This document shows, in pieces, positions 40,622 through 48,016 of a stretch of 64,000 nt of DNA. Origin of the DNA: Desulfomicrobium macestii (GTDB lineage: Bacteria > Desulfobacterota > Desulfovibrionia > Desulfovibrionales > Desulfomicrobiaceae); assembly GCF_014873765.1 (NCBI RefSeq), contig NZ_JADBGG010000013.1:41404-105403 (forward strand), in the 5' to 3' direction. The notes below the pieces were generated by a model. It did no database searches. It was not told the DNA's origin and worked only from the letters and a program-made list of their open reading frames with translations. The translations under genes were made by a program, and so were the position numbers. Every line of letters begins with the position of its first letter. Positions within the stretch are counted from its first letter, which is position 1.

Positions 40622-41680
40622 TTATTCCAGGGTGCCGACAACGCCCTGCACGAACCAGTTGAATCCAAGCAGGTCGCCATCGGCCATGACCGTACCGGCG
40701 GCGACTTTTTCGACGCCGGCCTGATCCTTGATGGGGCCGGTGAAGACCTGATAGGCGCCGGAGGCGATCTCCGCCTTCTTGTCGAGAACGGTTTTCTGCA
40801 CATCGGCCGGAACCATTTCGCCAAAAGGCGCGATGTCGACGATGCCCTTGTCCAGTCCGTGCCAGTAGAAGTCGCTCTTCCAGGTGCCGTCCTTGATCTG
40901 CTGGACCATTTCCGTGTAGAACGGGCCCCAGTTCCAGATGGCCGCGGTCAGGTGCGACTTGGGCGCAAAGGCGGACATGTCGGTGTTGTAACCCACGGAG
41001 TAAACGCCGCGTTCCTGGGCGGCTTCCTGCGGGCCGGGGGAATCCTGATGCTGGGCGATGACGTCGCAGCCGACGTCGAGCAGGGACTTGCCGGCCTCTT
41101 TTTCCGTCGCCGGGTCGTACCAGGTCTTGGTCCAGACCACGCGGACCTGCACGTCGGGATTGACGGCCTGGGCGCCGAGAGTGAAGGCGTTGATGCCGCG
41201 GATGACTTCGGGGATGGGGAAGGCCGCCACGTAGCCCAGGACGTTGGACTTGGTCATGGCGCCCGCGACCATGCCGGTCAGGTAACGGGCCTGATAGATG
41301 CGCCCGAAATAGTTGGCCATGTTTTCAGCGTTCTTGTAGCCGGAGCAGTGCAGGAACTTGACCTTGGGAAAATCCTTGGCCACCTTGAGCATGGGGTCCA
41401 TGTAGCCGTAGCTGGTGGCGAAGATGACGTCATACCCCTTGCGGGCCATGTTCATGATGACACGTTCGGAATCCTGGCCTTCGGCGACGGATTCGACAAA
41501 CGACGTGGTCACTCCGTCCATGGCTTCGACAGCCAGACGGCCCTGGTCATGGGCATAGGAATATCCGGCGTCGCCCACCGGGGACACATAGACAAATCCA
41601 ACTTTCATGTCTTCGGCGAAGCAGGTTGATCCCAGGGCCAAAAAGGCCAGCAGGAACAAGGGCAAACATTTTCGCATCAT
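40622..41680 (-). CDS. BMP family periplasmic nucleoside-binding protein
   Basis: 352 residues. Signal peptide MRKCLPLFLLAFLALGSTCFA, then EDMKVGFVYVSPVGDAGYSYAHDQGR, the start of the BmpA/Med family fold (with EGQDSERVI and FATSYGYMDP). Members bind purine nucleosides or bases in the periplasm. The ATG at 41680 has a GGAGG site; a longer frame upstream lacks one. It is the first gene of the nine-gene run, which has a divergent PilZ gene across a 340-base gap. Family members bind different ligands (nucleosides, autoinducers, xanthine), so the substrate is provisional; the gpt neighbour supports purines. Confidence 0.9.
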   Translation of the reverse strand: MMRKCLPLFLLAFLALGSTCFAEDMKVGFVYVSPVGDAGYSYAHDQGRLAVEAMDGVTTSFVESVAEGQDSERVIMNMARKGYDVIFATSYGYMDPMLKVAKDFPKVKFLHCSGYKNAENMANYFGRIYQARYLTGMVAGAMTKSNVLGYVAAFPIPEVIRGINAFTLGAQAVNPDVQVRVVWTKTWYDPATEKEAGKSLLDVGCDVIAQHQDSPGPQEAAQERGVYSVGYNTDMSAFAPKSHLTAAIWNWGPFYTEMVQQIKDGTWKSDFYWHGLDKGIVDIAPFGEMVPADVQKTVLDKKAEIASGAYQVFTGPIKDQAGVEKVAAGTVMADGDLLGFNWFVQGVVGTLE

Positions 41681-42020
41681 CCGTCCTCCGTAATGTGTTG
41701 CTGCAAGGGGTGGCCCCGGGGCACGATGCCCATTCGTGGGGAGAGTTCCAAGCACATGGCACATAGCCAATACCCTCTAAGCTGGCAACAGGCAGGTGGC
41801 CATGCTTTCATCCATGTAAACCGGACAAATGTCAGACAGTTATTGACAAGAACGCGAAAAGTCCGGAAAAAACAGACAATAATTAAAGGCGTGCCGGGAC
41901 TTGGTTTTTTCCCATTCTGTATTAACCTGTTGAAATCAAGATATATTGATGCCTCCGGCACGGTTCTGTCATACTGTCTTACATTCGCCCCGCAGGATAG
42001 CCTCAGAGAAGGGAGTAAAC
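41681..42020. other. Divergent control region, BMP importer and RHH-PilZ gene
   Basis: A 340-base gap. The middle (about 41810-41960) is AT-rich with scattered TTGACA-like and TATATT-like words, but none are properly spaced. I looked for a purine or xanthine riboswitch in the minus-strand leader and did not recognise one. It is the natural place for the RHH protein of this locus to bind. Confidence 0.45.
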
Positions 42021-42515
42021 ATGTCCAAAGACACGATGATAAGTTTCAGGACCACGGAAGATTTCAGCAAATCGCTGAAAAAATTTGCCAAGAAGAACAA
42101 GGTCACGCTTTCGGGTTTTATCGACGCCGTCTTGCAGGATTTTCTTCAGTCCCAGGCGGGACAGGAAATCCTGCTGGAGGATCGGCGCAGATTCCCGCGT
42201 CAGCACAAGGCCATCCCGGCCATCATCAGCGGTCAGATCGGCTCGCAAAAATATTTCCATGCCAGCAAGATAACCAATCTGTCCCTGGGCGGGATCAACC
42301 TCGTCGTGCCCAAGAACGGCGACGGCTGCAACCTGGCCGACCAGGAGCTGGACTCTTTTGATGTCGTTTTCGCCTTGCCGCGGGAAGACCGGCCCATCAC
42401 CATCCAGTGTCAGGGCAAGAGGGTTTTCCAGACTTCGGACTGCTATCAGGTCGGTGCCAGCTTCGACGACACCGATCTGGACAGCTATCAGGCCCTGCAG
42501 AGCTACCTCTACTGA
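42021..42515 (+). CDS. Ribbon-helix-helix/PilZ fusion protein
   Basis: 164 residues. The N-terminal part (MISFRTTEDFSKSLKKFAKKNKVTLSGFIDAVLQDFL) is a ribbon-helix-helix-like DNA-binding segment. It is followed by a PilZ domain, the usual cyclic di-GMP receptor, with its RxxxR motif at Arg56-Arg60 (RRFPR) and the (D/N)xSxxG motif at residues 86-91 (NLSLGG). Both binding motifs are intact. The ATG at 42021 follows GAAGGGAG. A cyclic-di-GMP-controlled DNA-binding protein is the straightforward reading. It faces the purine importer across the shared control region. Confidence 0.82.
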   Translation: MSKDTMISFRTTEDFSKSLKKFAKKNKVTLSGFIDAVLQDFLQSQAGQEILLEDRRRFPRQHKAIPAIISGQIGSQKYFHASKITNLSLGGINLVVPKNGDGCNLADQELDSFDVVFALPREDRPITIQCQGKRVFQTSDCYQVGASFDDTDLDSYQALQSYLY

Positions 42516-42624
42516 TTTTTATGGCCATGGTTGAGGTTTCGCGCCCCGGGACACGCAGGTGTTCCGGGGCGGTTTTGCGACTGGGTGGACGGTATGGACA
42601 AGCTGGACCGCATGGGCGGAGGGC

Positions 42625-43149
42625 TTACACTTCCAGCCATCTGCGCAGGTGTTCCGTTTCATCTTTCCAGCGCGGGCTGAAGCGCAGGTCGAGGAAGCGT
42701 GCGTAGACCAGATCCAGATAATCCATGCATTTTTCCAGCAGATAGATCTTTTCGAGGATGCGTCCGTCGGGGTCTTCGCCTTCCTCCAGCTTCATCTCGA
42801 CCTTGGGAGTTTTGAGGCCCTGCAGGGTGAAGTTGGCCGCGTCCAGGAGTACCTGCCAGCTGACCTCGTCCCGCTCGACGCGGACCTTGGCCTTGTTGAC
42901 CTTCTTTCCGTTGCGAAGCCCCATGCGTGCCTCGCGCAGTTCGGCCATGGGCCCGCTGCACACTGCCGTTTCCCTGGCCTCTCCCTCGCCGCCCTGAACC
43001 GAGACCTTCTGCTCCACCGTGACCGAGAAGGCCTCGCCTTCCTTGGTCCGGAAAAGTCCGTTGCTGGTTTCACTGGCAAACCACAGCCAGGTCAGAAACT
43101 CCTGTCCCAGAAGGAGGCTCACTGTTTCCGCGCGTTCAAGATCCATCAT
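42625..43149 (-). CDS. Possible C-terminal half of a split RdgC
   Basis: 174 residues. By itself it has no common domain. The pattern LLLGQEFLTWLWF, CSGPMAELREARMGLRNGKKVNKAKV and VSWQVLLDAANFTLQGLKTPKV aligns by eye with the C-terminal half of E. coli RdgC (the EWV region, the QDLxxDEIxxHIxxGKxVTK region and the VLSDDGSLKRLKF region). It overlaps the RdgC-like gene by four bases (ATGA). So the two together could make the complete ring-forming DNA-binding protein. A dedicated partner of unrelated fold is the alternative. Confidence 0.6.
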   Translation of the reverse strand: MMDLERAETVSLLLGQEFLTWLWFASETSNGLFRTKEGEAFSVTVEQKVSVQGGEGEARETAVCSGPMAELREARMGLRNGKKVNKAKVRVERDEVSWQVLLDAANFTLQGLKTPKVEMKLEEGEDPDGRILEKIYLLEKCMDYLDLVYARFLDLRFSPRWKDETEHLRRWLEV

Positions 43150-43766
43150 GCACCTCCCTGGGCGAAAACGGTCGGTTCAAAATCGTCGAGTTCGGCCTGA
43201 CGCTCGGCCCCAAGGGTGCTGAGAGCCAGGAAATAAGGGGTCAGCGGCTCCAGATTGAGGCCGAAGGTGTGCGTGAAAAGTTCCTCGAAGAGTTCGGTCA
43301 GCTTGGACTGGGTTGAGGCGATGTAGACCAGTTGCCTGGTCGTGTCCCAGACCACGTCGAAACAGGCCGGGATGGGCAGGGTCCGGGCGCGCAGGCGCAG
43401 CTCGACCTGCTCGCGGATCTCGGTCTTCTGCTCTTTGGTCAGAAATTTCTTGCCCTGATCGCGCATGGATCGCATGGCCTCGTTCACGGCCACGGCGAAA
43501 TGCTTTTTCATGACCGCGGGCGGCACACGGCGCGTGTCCAGACGCAGGGTGAAGGTCAGGTATGGGCCTTTTTCTGGCGGGCACAGGGCAAACTCCGGAT
43601 CGAGCATGTTGTCGAAGGAGACCCAGCCGAAGCTGCGCTCCTCGGCACTGGCGTCGATGTCGCGGAAGGCGTTGCGTTTGAGCCGCTCGTCCACTTCGTG
43701 CCAGAGGCTCGAAGGGATATCATCCTCCACAATGCGGTAGCGCGTGATTCCCACGCTTGCTGACAT
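43146..43766 (-). CDS. RdgC-like recombination-associated protein, N-terminal half
   Basis: 206 residues from the ATG at 43766 (an alternative ATG at 43817 would add 17 polar residues). The features SFGWVSFDN, KKFLTKEQKTEIREQVELRLRARTLPIPACFDVVWDT and IASTQSKLTELFEELFTHTFGL follow the N-terminal part of RdgC, a protein that binds double-stranded DNA as a ring and limits RecA. The family is usually about 300 residues, so this gene alone is too short. It ends four bases into the next gene, which may supply the rest. Confidence 0.72.
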   Translation of the reverse strand: MSASVGITRYRIVEDDIPSSLWHEVDERLKRNAFRDIDASAEERSFGWVSFDNMLDPEFALCPPEKGPYLTFTLRLDTRRVPPAVMKKHFAVAVNEAMRSMRDQGKKFLTKEQKTEIREQVELRLRARTLPIPACFDVVWDTTRQLVYIASTQSKLTELFEELFTHTFGLNLEPLTPYFLALSTLGAERQAELDDFEPTVFAQGGA

Positions 43767-43869
43767 GAATCCCAAGGCGTCCTCCCCGCCGTCTTCGTCT
43801 TTGTGCTTTGACGGCATCTTGGTTTTGTTTAAAGGTCTATATTCATCACTCGAATTTTACGGAGTTCCC

Positions 43870-45987
43870 ATGTCCAAAGCGATCTGCATACACGGTCATT
43901 TTTACCAGCCGCCCCGTTTCGACCCCTGGCTTGAAGACGTGCTGCCGGAAGAAGGCGCCGCCCCGGAACACGACTGGAACGCACGGATCACCAAGGAAAG
44001 CTATGCTCCCCTGGCCTGGGCGCGGCGTCTCGACGGCACGGGCATGATCACCGAGCTTGTCAATTGCTATGCATGGATGAGCTTCAATTTCGGCCCCACC
44101 CTGCTGCGCTGGATGGAGCTTCATGCTCCCGAGACCTACACGCGCATTCTGGAGGGGGACAGGCAGAGCCTTGAGCGTCTGGGACACGGCAATGCCCTGG
44201 CTCAAGTGTACCATCACTCCATCATGCCCTTGGCGACGGAATTGGACAAGGACCTGGAGATAGCCTGGGCCGTCCAGGATTTCCGGACTCGCTTCGGTCG
44301 GGAGCCCGAGGGCATGTGGCTGGCCGAGACCGCCGTGGATCTTCCGACCCTCGACGCCCTGGCCAAGGCCGGCATCCGCTTCACCATCCTGGCTCCTCGT
44401 CAGGCTCGGGCCATTCTCGGGACAGACGGGGCATTTCATCCCGTGACCGAAGACAGCCTCGACACCACGCGGCCCTATCTGGTCAGGCTCCCACAAGGCA
44501 AGTCAATAAGCGTGTTTTTTTATGACGGGGCCGTCTCCAGGGCCGTGGCCTTCGAGCGCCTGCTTGGCAGCGGAGAAAATTTCTGGACCAGGCTGTCCGG
44601 CTTCTTTTCCGTGGGGCTCGGCAACATCGCCACGGATGGAGAGTCCTACGGGCATCATTTCAAATTCGGCGAAATGGCGCTGGCCTATGTCATTCAGCAG
44701 GCCAGAGAGGGGCGCGACGAAGTCGGGCTGACCAACTACGGCGCCTACCTTGCGGCGCATCCGGCCATGGACGAGGTGCAGATCCATGAAAACACCTCCT
44801 GGAGTTGCGTGCACGGAGTGGAGCGCTGGAAAACGCACTGCGGGTGCTCTGACGGCAGCCACCCGGATTGGGTGCAGGATTGGCGCAGGCCGTTGCGGCG
44901 TTGTCTCAATTATTTGAAATACTATGCTGACGAGCATTTTTTCAAACGGGGTGGCGCATTTTTTCGCGACAGCGGCCTGGCCCTGCGGGAGTACGGGCTG
45001 GTTCTGGCCGGGAGCGAAGACTTGGAATCGTTTCTTGAAAGGCAATGCCTGCCCGGCCTTGAGCAGGCGCAGCGCACCGACGCCTGCCGGTTGCTGCTCA
45101 TGCAGCGGCTGGCCCTGGCCGCTTTTTCCAGCTGTGCCTGGTTTTTTGATGACATTGCCCGAATCGAACCGCTCAATGGCCTGACCTCCGCCAGACGCGC
45201 CCTGGACCTGCTCGCGGCCACGGGCGGCCCGGATGTGGAAGCCGGGTTTGTGCGCGTGCTGGCCGAAGCCCAGTCGAACATGCGTGACGAATGGGACGGA
45301 GCGGTCCTGTGGGAAAAAATGGTCACGCCCAGGAGACCGTCTTTAAAGGAGTTTGCCGCGTATCCGCGCCGTTTTCCGGCGGCAGGCGACCGGCCCGAGA
45401 TGGCCTGGCCGGGCGTTCGGCTTGAGCTTGAACCCTTGGGACAGGGACACAGGCTGCGCTGCTTCTGGACCCGGACCCTGGAGGAGGAAACGGCCGTGCT
45501 GTCAGGGCCGGAAGAATTTTCGGCGCACTCCCGGCACAAGGCCGAGGTGGGCTTTCGTCTGGCCAGGGAGCATGAACGGGAACTTTTGCGGCAATCCTGC
45601 CTGCTCGCCCGTGAAATGGCGCCACTGTTGTCCGGTTTCGCCGATGGGCAAAGCGTGTCCCAGGAGCTTTTGGCCATGCAGATTCCAGGGCTGGTCTGGA
45701 ACTGGCTTTTTGAAGGAGTGGAGTTGCCGCGTGGCATGCAGGATTCTCTTGCGTCATGGTTCGCGGTCAACACGGGTATCCGCAAACTGCTGGAACGCCT
45801 GATCGAGGAGCGTGGCACCGAGATGGCCCTGTCCCTGCCGGGTCAGGCCCACGCGCTGGTGGAGTTGATCACCCGCTCACGCCATCTGGGGCTGTCCATT
45901 TATTGGTGGGAGGTCCAGAACAAGGTCATGGCCGTGCCGAACAGGGGCGTGCACGTGGAGCTGTGCATGCTGCTGGGGCTCTCCTAG
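43870..45987 (+). CDS. Glycoside hydrolase family 57 protein with DUF3536
   Basis: 705 residues. The N-terminal GH57 barrel has ICIHGHFYQPPRFDPWLE with catalytic-site His residues, NFGPTLLRWM, GMWLAETAVDLPTLDAL with the likely nucleophile Glu, and a later Asp motif FFYDGAV. The C-terminal 350 residues match the DUF3536 companion domain found in this subgroup. GH57 enzymes act on alpha-glucans such as glycogen. The ATG at 43870 lies after a weak GGAG; the extension to 43744 lies within the divergent gene region. Confidence 0.88.
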   Translation: MSKAICIHGHFYQPPRFDPWLEDVLPEEGAAPEHDWNARITKESYAPLAWARRLDGTGMITELVNCYAWMSFNFGPTLLRWMELHAPETYTRILEGDRQSLERLGHGNALAQVYHHSIMPLATELDKDLEIAWAVQDFRTRFGREPEGMWLAETAVDLPTLDALAKAGIRFTILAPRQARAILGTDGAFHPVTEDSLDTTRPYLVRLPQGKSISVFFYDGAVSRAVAFERLLGSGENFWTRLSGFFSVGLGNIATDGESYGHHFKFGEMALAYVIQQAREGRDEVGLTNYGAYLAAHPAMDEVQIHENTSWSCVHGVERWKTHCGCSDGSHPDWVQDWRRPLRRCLNYLKYYADEHFFKRGGAFFRDSGLALREYGLVLAGSEDLESFLERQCLPGLEQAQRTDACRLLLMQRLALAAFSSCAWFFDDIARIEPLNGLTSARRALDLLAATGGPDVEAGFVRVLAEAQSNMRDEWDGAVLWEKMVTPRRPSLKEFAAYPRRFPAAGDRPEMAWPGVRLELEPLGQGHRLRCFWTRTLEEETAVLSGPEEFSAHSRHKAEVGFRLAREHERELLRQSCLLAREMAPLLSGFADGQSVSQELLAMQIPGLVWNWLFEGVELPRGMQDSLASWFAVNTGIRKLLERLIEERGTEMALSLPGQAHALVELITRSRHLGLSIYWWEVQNKVMAVPNRGVHVELCMLLGLS

Positions 45988-46195
45988 GCGGCCGTCCAAA
46001 AACCATTCTGGACTGCGTTGCTCACCTGGTGCTGACCTCCCGCACAATCTCCAGGAGGGCCATGGACTCCGCCCTCCCGCACGCGTGAGGGTTTTGAAAC
46101 TCGCAGAGCTTGCTCAGTCGGCCTCTTATAGCAACTTGGATAGTAATTTAACCAAGTCCTGGACTCGGCCCCGAAAGCCCGATATAAGGACGGCC
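45988..46195. other. Gap before the relaxase, candidate oriT and repeat
   Basis: About 208 bases between the GH57 gene and the relaxase. It contains a 6-base stem with a 12-base AT-rich loop at 46134-46157 (possible oriT, listed separately). The 45990-46030 part (GTCCAAAAACC ... GGACTGCGTTGCTCACC) resembles the left side of the 62268 repeat family in a decayed state. No gene is visible. Confidence 0.4.
46134..46157 (+). promoter_or_regulatory. Candidate oriT hairpin
   Basis: ACTTGG at 46134-46139 and CCAAGT at 46152-46157 form a six-pair stem with a 12-base AT-rich loop containing TAGTAATTTA. It lies about 40 bases upstream of the relaxase ATG. MobV-type origins such as that of pMV158 are small hairpins with a TAGTGTG/TTA nick site next to their mob gene, so position and form fit, though the nick sequence itself is not conserved. 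Confidence 0.35.
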
Positions 46196-47875
46196 ATGAG
46201 CATGACCGTCATCACCCGCATCAAAGGCCTCTCAGCGCGTCAGTACGTGGGCCAAAGGGCTCACGACCTGCGCGTCGAGGCCGAGGACATCGGGGAGGAT
46301 CTGGCTGGCGAGGAGCCCCTGTCGGAGCCTCGCCGCCACCTGGTCCCCGACTACGTGGACACCACGAGATCAACCCTCCACACGGTTTTCATCAGCGCCG
46401 AGAAGGTGCCAGACCACGAGGGCCTCCACGCCCTCAATGAGAAGATGAAGGTCGCCGCCAAAAAGCGCACCGCCAAACGCTACGCTAAGGCCAAGGCCTC
46501 TGGAGATGAGGCCGCCATCGAGGCGGCGTGGAAGGCCAAACAGGCTTGCCGGCAGAGGTACAAGCGAGACGAAATCGTCGCCATTAGCGTCTTCATAGGT
46601 TTCGGTGCCGAGGCTCAGCCCATCTTCGAAGCCCTTGACCCCGCCGAGCAAGACCGCTTGTTCCAAGAGGCTATCGAGGCCGTGCGCCAGGACATGGGTG
46701 CGAAGCTGATCAGCGCGGTGGTCCACCGCGACGAATACACCCCTCACGTGCAGGTCATGTTTATGGCCGTGGCCACGTCTGGCGCCAAGGTCCGCTACAA
46801 GCCCGACGATTGCAGCCGCCTGCAGGACATCGCCGCCGCGCCCTTTGCGCACCTCGGCTTCCACCGAGGCACGCGGAAAGAGGAGCGCGAAGCGCGAGGC
46901 GAAACTACCGCAACGACCAAGCATAAGAGCGTCAAGCAACTCCAGCGGGAACTGCCCCGCCAGCTCGCCGCCGCGAAAGCCGCCCTAGCTGCGGCCGAGG
47001 GCTCCGTCGAGCAGGTCCAAGCGCAGCTCCAGGCCGACCAAGCAGCAATGGCCGCCGCCCAGGCCGAGCTAGTGGCAACCACTGCCGCCGTGGCGCAGAT
47101 CCGGACGCAGCTCCAGGCCGACCAAGCCTCTGTCGAGGCCGCGCGGGCCGCGCAGACTCAGGCCGAGGCAGCCGTGACACAAGCCCAGACCAGGCTGCAG
47201 GGTAGCCAGGCCCAGGCCGAGGCGCTGGCCGCCGAGTACGAGCGCACCCAGCTTGGCCTGGAGGGAGCCCAAGCACAGGTGGACCGGCTGCGCACGGTCC
47301 TGTCGAAGACACTGGCCCAAGCCAAGGCCGTGGCCGAGCGCCAGCACCCGGGCCAGACCTTCGAGGTCGTAACCGGCCGCGGTCCCCTCGGCATAGGCAT
47401 GCGTACCGAGCAAGCGCAGCTGTACACGTCCGATGAGCTGGACGCCTACGGCCGCACAGTGGCCTTCGAGGCAGCCAGAGAAGTCCTTGTCAAGGAAAAG
47501 TCCTTGCAAGCTCGCGAAGCCGCCCTACAGGGCGAAATAGCGGCAGTCCGGAAGCGGGAGCAATCCGTGGCGGTGCGCGAGGCCGAGGTCCAACAAGCCG
47601 TGGATCTGCGCTCCGTGGCGCTGGACGCGTTCGCGCGTCTCGCTCTTGCCGGGCACCCCACGCTTGCCGAGGCCGACCCGTTGGACCAGGTGGAGGCCTG
47701 GGTGGACCGTGGGCACGACCTGGTCGACATCCGGGCCGCCGTAGCCGGTACGGCCGTCGAGGCCATGGTGCAGCGAGCTTGTGACCAGGTGCAGCAGCGC
47801 CTCGATGCCGAGGCCAAACAGCAGGCCGAGGTCGAACAGCAGGCCGAGCAGGCCCAGGGATGGGATGGGCCTTAA
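46196..47875 (+). CDS. MobV-like relaxase (plasmid mobilisation) with coiled-coil tail
   Basis: 559 residues. An N-terminal Mob/Pre domain carries the motif H23-D-L-R26 and the metal-binding motif HRDEYTPH at 177-184; the final His of the usual HxDExTPHxH is a Gln (position 186). Such proteins nick plasmid DNA at oriT for conjugal transfer. Residues about 240-420 form a long Ala/Gln coiled coil with an internal repeat (QLQADQA twice). No replication or transfer gene is near, so it is an orphan from an integrated plasmid or element. Its ATG has an AAGGA site. The ORF upstream (to 46085) has no clear signal. Confidence 0.82.
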   Translation: MSMTVITRIKGLSARQYVGQRAHDLRVEAEDIGEDLAGEEPLSEPRRHLVPDYVDTTRSTLHTVFISAEKVPDHEGLHALNEKMKVAAKKRTAKRYAKAKASGDEAAIEAAWKAKQACRQRYKRDEIVAISVFIGFGAEAQPIFEALDPAEQDRLFQEAIEAVRQDMGAKLISAVVHRDEYTPHVQVMFMAVATSGAKVRYKPDDCSRLQDIAAAPFAHLGFHRGTRKEEREARGETTATTKHKSVKQLQRELPRQLAAAKAALAAAEGSVEQVQAQLQADQAAMAAAQAELVATTAAVAQIRTQLQADQASVEAARAAQTQAEAAVTQAQTRLQGSQAQAEALAAEYERTQLGLEGAQAQVDRLRTVLSKTLAQAKAVAERQHPGQTFEVVTGRGPLGIGMRTEQAQLYTSDELDAYGRTVAFEAAREVLVKEKSLQAREAALQGEIAAVRKREQSVAVREAEVQQAVDLRSVALDAFARLALAGHPTLAEADPLDQVEAWVDRGHDLVDIRAAVAGTAVEAMVQRACDQVQQRLDAEAKQQAEVEQQAEQAQGWDGP

Positions 47876-48016
47876 CTGTAACTGAAAAAACAGGTTAACA
47901 ATAGAGGTGCCGGATCTCCTGACCACGCCTAACCACTAAGGCCCGACGGAGGGGTCGATCATGCCTGAATAAGGGGTGCAGGGGACGAGTCCCCTGTCTG
48001 CCGGAGGCATCTTTCC
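47876..48016. other. Gap behind the relaxase with a palindrome
   Basis: About 140 bases. It holds a near-perfect palindrome at 47979-47996 (CAGGGGACGAGTCCCCTG), of a kind I associate with intergenic repeats of this order (GGGTGCAGGGG...CCCCTGTCTGCCGGAGG). It may terminate the minus-strand trmFO gene. Nothing else was seen. Confidence 0.55.
47979..47996. repeat. Intergenic palindrome CAGGGGAC/GTCCCCTG
   Basis: An eight-pair stem with the central GA loop, 20 bases behind the trmFO stop. It lacks a T run, so it is a structured repeat that may serve as a terminator for trmFO rather than a standard one. Confidence 0.6.

Noticed and set aside
41681..41800. Possible purine or xanthine riboswitch before the BMP gene
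   Set aside because: The leader has no recognisable conserved junction of any purine riboswitch class I know; the fold was not computed.
46085..46195. Upstream extension of the relaxase ORF to 46085
   Set aside because: The ATG at 46196 has a AAGGA site and the conserved Mob start; the extension covers the candidate oriT.
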